A stretch of DNA of 64,000 nucleotides. Source: Lentisphaeraceae bacterium. GTDB taxonomy: Bacteria > Verrucomicrobiota > Lentisphaeria > Lentisphaerales > Lentisphaeraceae. The stretch covers positions 27,344 to 91,343 of the forward strand of contig JAJPOQ010000022.1 in the NCBI GenBank assembly GCA_021232515.1, read 5' to 3'. Each line of letters begins with the position of its first letter. The first letter of the stretch is position 1. Positions 26,215-35,310 of the stretch are shown here, in pieces. Both the position numbers and the translations under genes were made by a program. The notes under the pieces were generated by a model, which made no database searches, was not told where the DNA came from, and saw only the letters and a list, made by a program, of their open reading frames with translations.

Positions 26215-27450
26215 TTATTTGAGGCAATCTAGTCGACTCCCAAGTCTTAGGTAAAGTTTGTTGTTGACTGGCGTAGGAGTTGCATCTAACCAATCGGCAT
26301 TTTCTGGTGGGTTTAAGTCTAGAGAGTACTTAAGTTTTAGACTTGGTTTTGTGTCAACAATAAAAAGCTTTCCAAATCTGGACATGATGTAGAGCTGATC
26401 TTTGACAAAAACTGGTGAGGAGTAGACGTCCGCTCCTAATTTGATTTGAGCAACTCTGGTTTTTTCTTTAAAGTCATATGAAGTGAGCGCGCCATTATCT
26501 TGGATGATATATAAAAGACCTTCCTTTTCGATGAATGATGGAACATACGAACCGATTTTTCGCTTATTCCAAAAGACTTTTGGTTCGGGGTTTGCTTTAC
26601 TTGGGAGTTCTATTGCGAAGAACTCTTTCCCTTTTTGACTAGCACAGATAAAGTTTTTCCCATCGATTTGAACTTCAAAGTGAGAGTTTACAGTTCTGCT
26701 ACTGAATGTTTTAGGTAGGTGCCAGTTCTTTTTGCCATTGCTCAAATATATAGAGAGGGTACCAAAAGCAGGAGAGGTGACTATGACTTCTTTTTTACCT
26801 GTATAGTCAGTGCGAATTAATGGTGTTGAGTAAGACACGAAACTAGACTCGACTGTATGTTTCCATACCTCTTTCCCAGTCTTTGTATCAAAAGCAGAAA
26901 TAAAGCTTTTTGCTTTATTGAGTACAGGAATAATAACTAAGTTATCTTCAGTCACAGGGTTCGCAGTAAATCCATGCTGACTTTCAAAGCCACCGAGTTT
27001 CTTTTCCCATAGTTTTTTTCCATCGTGAGTAAAAGCAGAGAACATCACTTTATTCTGACCACCATGAAACCAGGGGAGGAATAAAGCGTCTTCGGTTAAA
27101 CAAAGAGTTGATGCAGCTGAATTATTATACTTGTGAGTGTGGTAGTCGCCAGAGTCCAGTTCTTCACTCCAGAGCTCTTTTCCAGTCTCAGTACTTAAAC
27201 ATATGAGTCTTATATTCCCATTTGTTGTTTTGGCAGTAATGAAAAGCTTCTCTCCCCAAATAACTGGAGATGAACTCCCTTTACCTTTAAGGTCTACAGA
27301 CCACAAACGGTTTTTATCTATGGAGAGTTTTTCAGGAAGTGAAGTAGAGCTTAAGCCTCGTCCATCTTTACCTCTAAATCGAGTCCAGTTTTCTTGAGCA
27401 TAAATGGGGAGTAGACTGAGTATTAGCAGGATAGAAAGAAGTTTAAGCAT
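26215..27450 (-). CDS. Secreted PQQ-like beta-propeller protein
   Basis: 411 residues with a signal peptide (LKLLSILLILSLLPIYA). The rest is a run of PQQ-type propeller blades: WSVDLKGKGSSSPVIWG, TGKELWSEELD, KKLWEKKLGG and TKTGKEVWKHT. Planctomycetes and Lentisphaerae carry many such periplasmic proteins, and most have no known enzyme activity. No dehydrogenase residues could be picked out. It is downstream of the pseudopilin-like gene with a 102-base gap. Confidence 0.85.
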   Translation of the reverse strand: MLKLLSILLILSLLPIYAQENWTRFRGKDGRGLSSTSLPEKLSIDKNRLWSVDLKGKGSSSPVIWGEKLFITAKTTNGNIRLICLSTETGKELWSEELDSGDYHTHKYNNSAASTLCLTEDALFLPWFHGGQNKVMFSAFTHDGKKLWEKKLGGFESQHGFTANPVTEDNLVIIPVLNKAKSFISAFDTKTGKEVWKHTVESSFVSYSTPLIRTDYTGKKEVIVTSPAFGTLSIYLSNGKKNWHLPKTFSSRTVNSHFEVQIDGKNFICASQKGKEFFAIELPSKANPEPKVFWNKRKIGSYVPSFIEKEGLLYIIQDNGALTSYDFKEKTRVAQIKLGADVYSSPVFVKDQLYIMSRFGKLFIVDTKPSLKLKYSLDLNPPENADWLDATPTPVNNKLYLRLGSRLDCLK

Positions 27451-27552
27451 TTGGGTCCCTACAAAGATAAATTATTCAATGCATGTAATAAACCGCTACA
27501 TAAGAGAAAATTAAAGGCTGCCAGAAAGGGAATCTTTATAAGTCTTTGGTTT

Positions 27553-28224
27553 TTAGTCTCTGTCGAAAAGAACAGTCCAAACTGTTAAGTCATCGCCATG
27601 CATAGTGACATGCCAAAGACCGCATGAAACCGCCCATTTAGCGGAGTCTGAAACCCAGGCAACACTACTATCTCCAAAGAGAACGTTGTAGCCTTCTGGG
27701 CCATGAAGGATATTCCCAAACCGATCTCCCCAAAAATCCATATAAAAATCAGCTATAACTGCTTTGCTAGATGTCATGTTCCCAACTTGATAAAAACTTT
27801 CATTACTATTTTTACGGTATGAGTAGGCTCCATTTGTATTTTGGTTGGTGTTAAATCTCGGTATGTTGTATTTTGGACCAAATTGGGTGCTATTCCCGGA
27901 GTTTATTTCACCCTCAGGCATAGATGGACAGAAGTATGGCTCAGCTCCACTTGTGTAAGTACCATACTTTCCCATCATGATAGGGTTAGATGATCTTAAT
28001 ATTTGATTCGACCAAACATTAGTCTCATTGGCAGCAAGCCATCCACCATTATCATCTGAATACATTTCAACAGCGTAACCTATTTGCTTAAGGTTATTTT
28101 TACAGACAGCTGATCTAGTTTTTTCTCGTGCTCCTTGGATAGAAGGTAATAGTATGGATGAGAGGATACTGATGATGCTTATGACCACCAAAAGCTCAAT
28201 TAATGTAAAGTATTTCTTTTTCAT
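27553..28224 (-). CDS. Prepilin-type N-terminal methylation domain protein (pseudopilin-like)
   Basis: 223 residues. The N-terminus is a class III signal: [20 protein letters not shown], with cleavage expected before the Phe and the Glu at +5. Next is the usual [18 protein letters not shown]. Near the C-terminus [18 protein letters not shown] matches the H-x9 region of the secreted family common in Lentisphaerae and Planctomycetes. Such proteins are exported and cleaved by a prepilin peptidase; whether they form fibres is unknown. No secretion ATPase or peptidase gene is nearby. Confidence 0.88.
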   Translation of the reverse strand: MKKKYFTLIELLVVISIISILSSILLPSIQGAREKTRSAVCKNNLKQIGYAVEMYSDDNGGWLAANETNVWSNQILRSSNPIMMGKYGTYTSGAEPYFCPSMPEGEINSGNSTQFGPKYNIPRFNTNQNTNGAYSYRKNSNESFYQVGNMTSSKAVIADFYMDFWGDRFGNILHGPEGYNVLFGDSSVAWVSDSAKWAVSCGLWHVTMHGDDLTVWTVLFDRD

Positions 28225-28386
28225 AATCCCGTCCCCAAAACATATAACTCCTTAAACTACATTATTTTTTATCGGCATTGGATGCAAATTTTTAAGGGGT
28301 TAAGAGTAATGAAAAGTGAAACTTGGTATTTACTTGAACAAAATGGAGGATAGAAACCCCGTTTTTCATAAGTAGGAGATCTGTAA

Positions 28387-29913
28387 GTGTGTAAGTATTT
28401 TGTATGTATTGTTAGTTTTGTGTTTTCTTTTTATGTGAGTGCTGTAGAAAAGCCAAATGTTCTTTTTATTTCGGTTGATGATTGGAATGCAACGGCCGGC
28501 TATTTTGAAAATTCGAATATTAAAACCCCAAATTTAGACAAGCTTTCGAAGCGCGGCGTTTCATTTACGAATGCTCACGTACCCGCAGTGTATTGTGCTC
28601 CATCGCGCACTTCTATCATGGTTGGTAAAAATCCACACAACACAGGTTGTTATAGAGACCAGCCAGTATTTGCGAGTTTTCATCGACCAGATTTAAAAGA
28701 CATCCCAGCTTGGTTTAAGGAGAACGGCTATTTAACGAAAGGCGCCGGTAAACTTTATCATCACATGCCGGGTTTTATCGATTTTCGTGGTTGGAGTGAA
28801 TTTTATCATTGGAACGAAAATGAAAGAAAATCAGGCTGGAACACTGGCGGTTGGGGTGAGGGAACTCCAAACTTGCAGTCGCCAAATAGTCCTTTGGCAA
28901 AAATAGTTTTAGAGCATAAGAAAAAGAAAAACCCAAAAGCAAAGACAAGCTCTTATTATGAGTGGGGTGCTATTCCAAATGAGCAAGAAGAGGCTATGTC
29001 AGATACGCGTTATGCGAATTGGGCCGTCAATTTTATTGAAAACTACAAAGGTGATAAACCTTTCTTTCTCGGTCTAGGTTTTTATTCGCCGCACAAACCG
29101 AACTATGCACCTCAAAAATACTTTGACCTGTATCCTTTAGATGAAATAAAAATTCCTAAGTATGCAGCCGATGATTTAAACGATCTACCGCCGCTCATTA
29201 AGAAGAAGTACATGCCGCGTGCTACAGGAGTTGATACAATCTTGAAAAAGCACAAACTTCGCAAGCAGGCACTTCAAAGTTACTATGCTTCTATTTCCTA
29301 CTCAGATGCGATGATCGGTAGAGTTTTAGATGCCTTGCAGAAAAGTCCTTATTTTGAAAATACCATAGTCGTTTTATGGAGTGATAACGGCTTTCACATG
29401 GGCCAAAAAAATCGTTGGGATAAACATACTCTTTGGCGTGAAACTTCAAATGTACCGTTCATTATGGCTGGCCCGGGCTTGGCCAAGAGTGCAAAAGTTA
29501 AAACTACCGTGAGTTTGTTAGACATTTACCCATCTTTAATTGACCTTTGTCATCTTCCGAAGAATGATGAGCTTGAAGGAGTGAGTTTAGCTCCAGTTTT
29601 GAAGAATCCAGCTTCGGCTCAAGACAGGACCGTTTTACAGACAGATGAACTTCAGTTTGCGCTAATCAACCAAAATTGGCGTTATGTCAAAACTAAAGGA
29701 GATGAGGAGCAACTTTATAACTTAAAAGCAGATCCTTTTGAACATAAGAATTTAGCGACAAACCCTGAATTCAAAAGCATGTTAGAAATGTTTAGAAAGC
29801 AACTTCCCAAAAACCCTGTAAAAGCAGGTATAGGTGCGAAGAAGTTTAAAAATAAAAAGATGAAGCTTGTCCTTAAAGGCGATTCATATACATGGGAGTT
29901 AATCAAAAAATAG
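28387..29913 (+). CDS. Secreted sulfatase (iduronate-2-sulfatase-like)
   Basis: 508 residues from GTG 28387, with a signal peptide (CIVSFVFSFYVSAVEK). The formylglycine site is VYCAPSRTSIMVG; the usual TG after it is VG. ISVDDWN, FYSPHKPN and LWSDNGFHMGQKNRWDKHTLW are typical of iduronate-2-sulfatase-like enzymes. The C-terminus is Lys-rich. A two-base gap separates it from the EEP lipoprotein gene, so these are co-transcribed. It is probably part of sulfated-glycan breakdown. Confidence 0.92.
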   Translation: MCKYFVCIVSFVFSFYVSAVEKPNVLFISVDDWNATAGYFENSNIKTPNLDKLSKRGVSFTNAHVPAVYCAPSRTSIMVGKNPHNTGCYRDQPVFASFHRPDLKDIPAWFKENGYLTKGAGKLYHHMPGFIDFRGWSEFYHWNENERKSGWNTGGWGEGTPNLQSPNSPLAKIVLEHKKKKNPKAKTSSYYEWGAIPNEQEEAMSDTRYANWAVNFIENYKGDKPFFLGLGFYSPHKPNYAPQKYFDLYPLDEIKIPKYAADDLNDLPPLIKKKYMPRATGVDTILKKHKLRKQALQSYYASISYSDAMIGRVLDALQKSPYFENTIVVLWSDNGFHMGQKNRWDKHTLWRETSNVPFIMAGPGLAKSAKVKTTVSLLDIYPSLIDLCHLPKNDELEGVSLAPVLKNPASAQDRTVLQTDELQFALINQNWRYVKTKGDEEQLYNLKADPFEHKNLATNPEFKSMLEMFRKQLPKNPVKAGIGAKKFKNKKMKLVLKGDSYTWELIKK

Positions 29914-29915
29914 TT

Positions 29916-30773
29916 ATGAAAAGTTTTTTAATTTTAGTTCTGTTCCTACTCTGTTCTTGTGCAACAAAAGTTTCGCATGAAGTCGATGTTATGACTTTTA
30001 ACATTCGTTATGGAACGGCGAAAGATGGGGAGAACCATTGGCTTAAGAGAAAACAGATGGTTTTTGATCTGTTGAATAAGTACAACCCAGATGCCGTAGG
30101 TTTGCAGGAAGCATTAGATTTTCAGATCGCAGAAATACTTGAGAACTGTCCACAATACGCATCTTTTGGTGTCGGGCGTGAACGCAACCTAAAAGGTGAG
30201 CACACTTCAGTTCTTTACAAAAAAAATAAATTTTCTATTCATGAAGCTCAAACTTTTTGGTTGTCTGATACTCCAGAAAAACCTTCGACTTCTTGGGGAA
30301 ATAAACTCCTGAGAACGGCGACTTCTGTACGTCTTCAAAATTTAGAGTCGGGTGAGAGCTTTTATGTGTTCAATACTCACTTCGATCACCGCTCACAAGA
30401 CTCTCGTTTAAAGTCCGTCGAACTATTGAGTCAGAGAATATCTGAGAGAGAAACGTCAGCTCCGTTTATTCTCATGGGTGACTTTAATTCACTGAGCGAA
30501 TGGCCACAAATACAGTACTTGATCGGCAAAAACGCAAACGATTGGAATTCAAAGGTTCCAATGATGGATGTTTATACTACGGCAAATCCTGAAAACCCAA
30601 ATGCAGGCACCTTTAGTCGTTTTGAGTTCGGTAAATTTGGTCATAAGATTGATTATATATTTGCAGAAAAGAGCAAGTCCGACGTTCTGTCTGCGATAGT
30701 AGTTCGCGATTCAGCAAATAAGCGTTATCCGTCGGACCATTTTCCCGTATATGCTAAGTTGATTTTTAAGTAA
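29916..30773 (+). CDS. Endonuclease/exonuclease/phosphatase-family lipoprotein
   Basis: About 285 residues from ATG 29916, two bases after the sulfatase stop. A lipobox (LLCSC) ends a short signal. The EEP fold motifs are all present: VMTFNIRYGT, VGLQEA, NTHFDHRS, ILMGDFNS and YPSDHFPVYA. In this secreted branch the substrate could be a phosphodiester or phosphorylated sugar/lipid; sequence does not decide. Co-expression with a sulfatase suggests a role in nutrient release. Confidence 0.88.
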   Translation: MKSFLILVLFLLCSCATKVSHEVDVMTFNIRYGTAKDGENHWLKRKQMVFDLLNKYNPDAVGLQEALDFQIAEILENCPQYASFGVGRERNLKGEHTSVLYKKNKFSIHEAQTFWLSDTPEKPSTSWGNKLLRTATSVRLQNLESGESFYVFNTHFDHRSQDSRLKSVELLSQRISERETSAPFILMGDFNSLSEWPQIQYLIGKNANDWNSKVPMMDVYTTANPENPNAGTFSRFEFGKFGHKIDYIFAEKSKSDVLSAIVVRDSANKRYPSDHFPVYAKLIFK

Positions 30774-30775
30774 GT

Positions 30776-32695
30776 TTATTGAATCTTATTTATGAATTCA
30801 CTTAGTTGCTGAGCCCATATTTCATAGCCATCAGAATTTAAGTGGAGCTGGTCAGTTGAGTAGAGACTCAGCTTCATCGTTTTATCCGCATTTTTAAAGT
30901 GTTTTGCTAAATCGAAGTAGTATATGTTTGCGTCTTTGTTCGCAAGCTTTTGACTGCTCAGGTTTACTTCATGGTAGTTGGCCATATTGGGGCTATCGGC
31001 ATTTTTTCTAGGAATGATGGAAGTTAAGATAATCTTTGCTTGCGGACACCATTTTTGTATCTCTTTAATACAGGCATTTATCCCTTGAGATATTTCACCT
31101 TCCTTATTAAACTTTAAATTATTTGTGCCGATTTTAAGAGTTATATATTTAGGGTTTTGACCACTTATAGCTCCGGTTTTTAAACGCCAAAGGACATTCT
31201 CTGTACGGTCCCAACCAAAACCCATGTTTATAGTTTTGTATTCTCCAAGGTATTCCTTAAGAGCTTTTGTGCCTCTGTTAGGAAAAGTACTTTCAGTTAA
31301 GTCTCCGCCAAAATGATGAGTGATAGAGTCACCAATCATAATTAAGTCGTATTTGTTGTGCGCAACTCGATTAAGAATCTCACTGTGTCTTCTGTGTGTG
31401 AAGTAACCTGGAGCATCCCGATTTTGTTCAATAGGAACAATTGAGTCGGGCTTTAGAGATTGTTGTTTAGAGAAAATGTCTATCTCAGCACACTCTGTCG
31501 GCTCGGTGAAATGAAGCTTTAAGAACTTGGCATCAACGATAGAAGAAAGTTTATAAAGACGTCTTCTAAAAGTGATTGGTTCGTCGATAAGTTTTGTAGA
31601 AAGAGTTTGCCAGTTCACTCCGTCGATACTTGTAGCAAAGCTAACGGAAGGTTGCTTGTGGAGCTTTCTACCTTTGTATCTAACAGTCCAAGAAATAGAC
31701 TTTAGCTTTTTTGTTTCTTGAAAATCAATGGTGACTTCACTTTTTGATTCGGTCGAAATCCAATTACTGTCGGGATTGTTATCTATAAGGTTTGTGACTG
31801 GATACTTTTTATTATTTTTTGAAGTCGTACTTATGCGCCAATTAGTTTTCTGAACTGGGTAAAAGGCATAAAACTGTCGGCTAACTAGTTGCTCTTTTTT
31901 ATAAGCTGCAGCTCTTATAAAGGTTCCTTTTTCGAGGTCTAGGTCATGAGTGAATGTTGAAGATGATAATGACGGCAATGATCCATCTAAAGTGTATTTG
32001 ATGATACAGTCTTGAGTTGCGCTGATTTGGATCTTGTATGCTGGTGTCTTCTCAATACTTAAGGCGATTTTTCCAGAAATCTTTTGACTAATTATTTCGG
32101 CCATTTTTTTAGCGCCAGAAGCATTTGGGTGAATTTTGTCTGGAAAGAACTCAGGATGCTTTAGAAATGGCGTGTGGAGATCAACTACTTCAAGATGTCT
32201 TTCTTTCGCGATTTCTTTCAAAATAGGAATGAGTTCATTCGCTATTATTTCTTGACGAATTCCCCAACGTTCAGGGAAAGCAGGCACAGGTAAACAAACT
32301 AGAGTCCTAGTTCTAGGAAAAGATGCTAAAAGGCGCGTGAAGTCTGATTTGAACTCACTTTTATACTGCCAGTTTTGAGGCTTGGTATCGTTAGTTCCAA
32401 GCTTTATAACGACTATGTCAGGCTTGAAGTTTTTGGCTTTACTAAAAAGTTTTTCTTTGATCCAAGGAAAGTCACCTTTTGATAAAAGAGTACGACCACT
32501 TATGCCGAAGTTTTTCACCTCGTATTCGTAACCAAGAAGCTTTTGTAACTGAGACGGATAGGAGTCGTGCATCCTGTTTAGTATGCCCGCACCGTAAGTA
32601 ATACTGTCGCCTATACAAGCGACTTTTTTCTGACTAAAGCCAGAAGTGGCCATCAGCATGATGACCATGATTTTTACACAAAACCCAAATTTCAT
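30776..32695 (-). CDS. Secreted multidomain protein with two SGNH/GDSL hydrolase domains
   Basis: About 639 residues from ATG 32695, with a signal peptide (FCVKIMVIMLMATSGFS). Domain 1 (about 25-215) is an SGNH esterase: IGDSITYGAG, VVIKLGTNDTK and DKIHPNASG. A chitobiase C-terminal-like Ig segment follows (KYTLDGSLPS), then an F5/8 C-type discoidin-like carbohydrate-binding part (NLIDNNPDSNWIS). Domain 2 (about 450-642) is a second SGNH unit: MIGDSITHHF, TLKIGTNNLKF and DQLHLNSDGYEIW. Both have Ser and the Asp-x-x-His pair. It probably removes acetyl or other esters from polysaccharides. Confidence 0.85.
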   Translation of the reverse strand: MKFGFCVKIMVIMLMATSGFSQKKVACIGDSITYGAGILNRMHDSYPSQLQKLLGYEYEVKNFGISGRTLLSKGDFPWIKEKLFSKAKNFKPDIVVIKLGTNDTKPQNWQYKSEFKSDFTRLLASFPRTRTLVCLPVPAFPERWGIRQEIIANELIPILKEIAKERHLEVVDLHTPFLKHPEFFPDKIHPNASGAKKMAEIISQKISGKIALSIEKTPAYKIQISATQDCIIKYTLDGSLPSLSSSTFTHDLDLEKGTFIRAAAYKKEQLVSRQFYAFYPVQKTNWRISTTSKNNKKYPVTNLIDNNPDSNWISTESKSEVTIDFQETKKLKSISWTVRYKGRKLHKQPSVSFATSIDGVNWQTLSTKLIDEPITFRRRLYKLSSIVDAKFLKLHFTEPTECAEIDIFSKQQSLKPDSIVPIEQNRDAPGYFTHRRHSEILNRVAHNKYDLIMIGDSITHHFGGDLTESTFPNRGTKALKEYLGEYKTINMGFGWDRTENVLWRLKTGAISGQNPKYITLKIGTNNLKFNKEGEISQGINACIKEIQKWCPQAKIILTSIIPRKNADSPNMANYHEVNLSSQKLANKDANIYYFDLAKHFKNADKTMKLSLYSTDQLHLNSDGYEIWAQQLSEFINKIQ

Positions 32696-32788
32696 TTTCC
32701 ACACATCTTATTTTTTAAGAGGCTTAAAGAATAAGATGCGTTTCAAGATAGTTCAATACTGTCAAGAAAAATGGTTTATAACACTTTG

Positions 32789-33733
32789 TTAGGCATCTAC
32801 TTGAGAAATGACGTTAACTGTTTTTCTTAAAGCTTCATTGAGAAACTTAGCAGGATCTAACTTGTGATACTTCTTATTGTAGAGTTCTAGAGAGATACAC
32901 CCTTCGTAGCCAATAGCTTTGAGTGGTTTGAGGTAATCGACTAGTGGAAGTTTACCATCTCCAGGGAGAACTCTTTTACCATCGAGTCCAAACTTGTTGG
33001 AAGGCTGAACTTCGTGACCAGCATCGGCAAATTGGAAGATCGCAATAAAGTCTTTATCTAAGTGCCTAAGAGCATTTGCTGGTGAGTTAGCTAGGAACAT
33101 ATGGTAAGTGTCAGGAATGATTTGAGCTCTTTTCTCTCCAGAGATAAGCGCTATGTCAGCAGCGTCATTCATTCTTTCTAAACCTTTGACAAAGTTGAGG
33201 AAAATTATCGCTGGAGTGAGGTTGTATTCTTTCGCTAACTTACACACTTGACTGTATGCCCAAGCTGCGTTGTCGTGACTTAACTTTTCTTTGCGGCCAA
33301 ACTTAGGAATAACTTGGACGTGTTCTGCACCAACATCGGCAACCATAGCCATACGTCTTTTGTGATCATCAATCTCTTTATTAAATGTCTCTTTATCTGG
33401 AGCAAGAGCCCCCCAAAGACCGATGACACTAGGAACAAACATACCTAGATCTGTGATTTTTTTATTTAGATCTTTGAGACTTTTTCCAGCCTCAATGTGT
33501 TTCTTAAGTTCTTTATCCCAAGGTTCAATTGCATCGAAACCAGCTTTGGCAGCAAGTTCAACTTTTTCTTCCAAAGGAATTTTACCAGAAAGCGTTGCTG
33601 TATCTAAACAAATAGGCCAACGACTTTCGCCTTTTTGCCATTTATTTGCAGTAGAAGATGAAGCACAGCTGTTCAGTAAAGCTGCAGACCCGGCAGCGGC
33701 GAGAGTTGAGTTTATAAAATCACGACGTTTCAT
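32789..33733 (-). CDS. Tat-exported sugar phosphate isomerase/epimerase-like TIM barrel protein
   Basis: About 314 residues from ATG 33733, which puts the twin-arginine signal (MKRRDFINSTLAAAGSAA) at the very N-terminus; a Cys (LNSCAS) may make it a lipoprotein. The barrel follows the xylose-isomerase-like AP-endonuclease-2 family: AAKAGFDAIEPWD, VQVIPKFG, QIIPDTYHM and YEGCISLELYN. Metal-ligand Glu/Asp/His residues appear in order. Exported members are common in this phylum and their substrates are unknown. Confidence 0.82.
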   Translation of the reverse strand: MKRRDFINSTLAAAGSAALLNSCASSSTANKWQKGESRWPICLDTATLSGKIPLEEKVELAAKAGFDAIEPWDKELKKHIEAGKSLKDLNKKITDLGMFVPSVIGLWGALAPDKETFNKEIDDHKRRMAMVADVGAEHVQVIPKFGRKEKLSHDNAAWAYSQVCKLAKEYNLTPAIIFLNFVKGLERMNDAADIALISGEKRAQIIPDTYHMFLANSPANALRHLDKDFIAIFQFADAGHEVQPSNKFGLDGKRVLPGDGKLPLVDYLKPLKAIGYEGCISLELYNKKYHKLDPAKFLNEALRKTVNVISQVDA

Positions 33734-34079
33734 TTTGTTCCTTAAGACATTCACACATTTTATTTATTGCAAAAACAAACAATACTGCAATGAAAGTTTT
33801 ATAACTACAATGTCTTACAATTTTATTTAGTAGAAGTTTAAATGGTGTTTGGTTGACAGATTTTGTTTCAATTGAGTATATCGACTTTAAATAATTGTTG
33901 TTGATTCAGGACTTGAATAAAATGGAGTTTTCTCGCCATTTATTATGAATATTTCGTCAGCGCTGGCTAGTGTCTTTTTTAGTTTTTACCTTTCTTGTTT
34001 TTTCTCCTACCAATTCTTGTTCTCGTATCTATAATCACGGCATAGGTTTAACGAAATTTTTTAATTTAGGAAATACGAT
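33734..34079. other. Intergenic region upstream of purT
   Basis: 346 bases between divergent genes. It holds the promoter proposed at 33853-33881 and a 6-bp hairpin (AAATGG/CCATTT, 33920-33941). No convincing protein or RNA gene is seen. The leader from the proposed start to the ATG is about 190 bases, long enough for regulation. Confidence 0.35.
33853..33881 (+). promoter_or_regulatory. Predicted promoter of purT
   Basis: TTGACA (33853-33858), a 17-base spacer and GTATAT (33876-33881). The -35 is perfect, the -10 only fair. Confidence 0.35.
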
Positions 34080-35261
34080 ATGGCGAGCATAGGTACCCCT
34101 TTTTCTTCGACAGCTAAAAAAGTTTTGATGTGTGGCTCTGGCGAGCTTGGTAAGGAAGTTGTTATTGAACTTCAGAGATACGGCGTTGAGGTTATCGCCG
34201 TGGATCGCTATGAAAATGCTCCGGCGATGCAAGTTGCAGACCGTTCTTACACTATTTCTATGCTGGATGGCGATGCTCTTAGAAAGATCATTGAAACGGA
34301 AAAGCCAGACCTTATTGTTCCTGAAATAGAAGCTATAGCGACAGACACTTTAGCAGACCTCGAGTCTGAAGGTTTTACGGTTATACCAACAGCTAAAGCG
34401 ACTCAGTTAACGATGAACCGCGAAGGTATTCGTCGACTAGCAGCAGAAGACTTAGGCCTTAAGTCATCTCCTTATCGTTTTGCAGCTACTGAAGAAGAGT
34501 ATGCTCAAGCAGTGAAAGAAATAGGCTTGCCGTTCGTGGTTAAGCCTATCATGAGTTCTTCCGGTAAAGGTCAGTCTACTGTTCGCAATGAAGATGAAGT
34601 TCAAAATGCTTGGGACTATGCCCAAGACGGTGGTCGTGCCGGTAAAGGTAAGGTGATCGTTGAAGGTTTTGTTGACTTCGATTATGAGATAACTTTGTTG
34701 ACTATTAGACACGTTGGCGGCACTAGTTTTTGTGAACCTATTGGTCACCGTCAAGTAAGTGGAGACTATAGAGAATCTTGGCAGCCACAGGCTATGAGTC
34801 AGAAAGCTTTAGAAGCAGCTCAGCATATGGGTAAAACTATAACGGATGCTCTTGGTGGTCGCGGTGTATTTGGCGTCGAGTTATTTGTGAAAGACGACGA
34901 AGTTATCTTCAGTGAAGTTTCACCTAGACCACATGATACTGGTTTGGTGACACTTATTTCACAGGACCTTTCTGAGTTTGCTTTGCATGCTAGAGCTATT
35001 CTTGGTTTACCCATTCCAAATATTCATTCACATGGACCTTCTGCATCATCGGTTATTTTAGTTGAAGGTGATTCCGACAAGGCCAACTTTTCAAACTTAG
35101 GGAAAGTTCTTGAGCATCCAAATACTCAACTTCGTTTATTTGGTAAGCCTGAAGTTAAAGGTCAGAGAAGAATGGGCGTTGTTGTCGCACGTGCAGGCTC
35201 TGTTGAAGAAGCAAAAGAAATAGCAATCAACGCAAGTAACGCTGTTGAAGTGACGCTGTAA
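34080..35261 (+). CDS. purT: Formate-dependent phosphoribosylglycinamide formyltransferase 2
   Basis: 393 residues, the usual PurT length. It uses ATP and formate to formylate GAR in purine synthesis. The N-terminal domain has [19 protein letters not shown] and [13 protein letters not shown]. The ATP-grasp core has [17 protein letters not shown] and [14 protein letters not shown]. The C-terminal part includes [30 protein letters not shown], read as separate motifs. It stands alone, with no other pur gene nearby. Confidence 0.95.
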   Translation: MASIGTPFSSTAKKVLMCGSGELGKEVVIELQRYGVEVIAVDRYENAPAMQVADRSYTISMLDGDALRKIIETEKPDLIVPEIEAIATDTLADLESEGFTVIPTAKATQLTMNREGIRRLAAEDLGLKSSPYRFAATEEEYAQAVKEIGLPFVVKPIMSSSGKGQSTVRNEDEVQNAWDYAQDGGRAGKGKVIVEGFVDFDYEITLLTIRHVGGTSFCEPIGHRQVSGDYRESWQPQAMSQKALEAAQHMGKTITDALGGRGVFGVELFVKDDEVIFSEVSPRPHDTGLVTLISQDLSEFALHARAILGLPIPNIHSHGPSASSVILVEGDSDKANFSNLGKVLEHPNTQLRLFGKPEVKGQRRMGVVVARAGSVEEAKEIAINASNAVEVTL

Positions 35262-35271
35262 GTGACAACTT

Positions 35272-35297
35272 CTCAGATCGGTATTTTCAGATCTGAG
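35272..35297. repeat. Inverted repeat between purT and the antiporter gene
   Basis: A perfect 8-bp stem CTCAGATC / GATCTGAG with a 10-base loop between two convergent stops. It could act as a bidirectional terminator, but neither side has a T-run. Confidence 0.5.
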
Positions 35298-35310
35298 GAG
35301 TTAGACTTAT

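Noticed and set aside
33858..34079. Purine riboswitch in the purT leader
   Set aside because: The leader is long, but I could not find the three-way junction core or paired loop sequences; only one small hairpin is visible.
35272..35297. Bidirectional terminator between purT and the antiporter
   Set aside because: The stem is perfect but neither strand has a T-run, so it is listed only as an inverted repeat.
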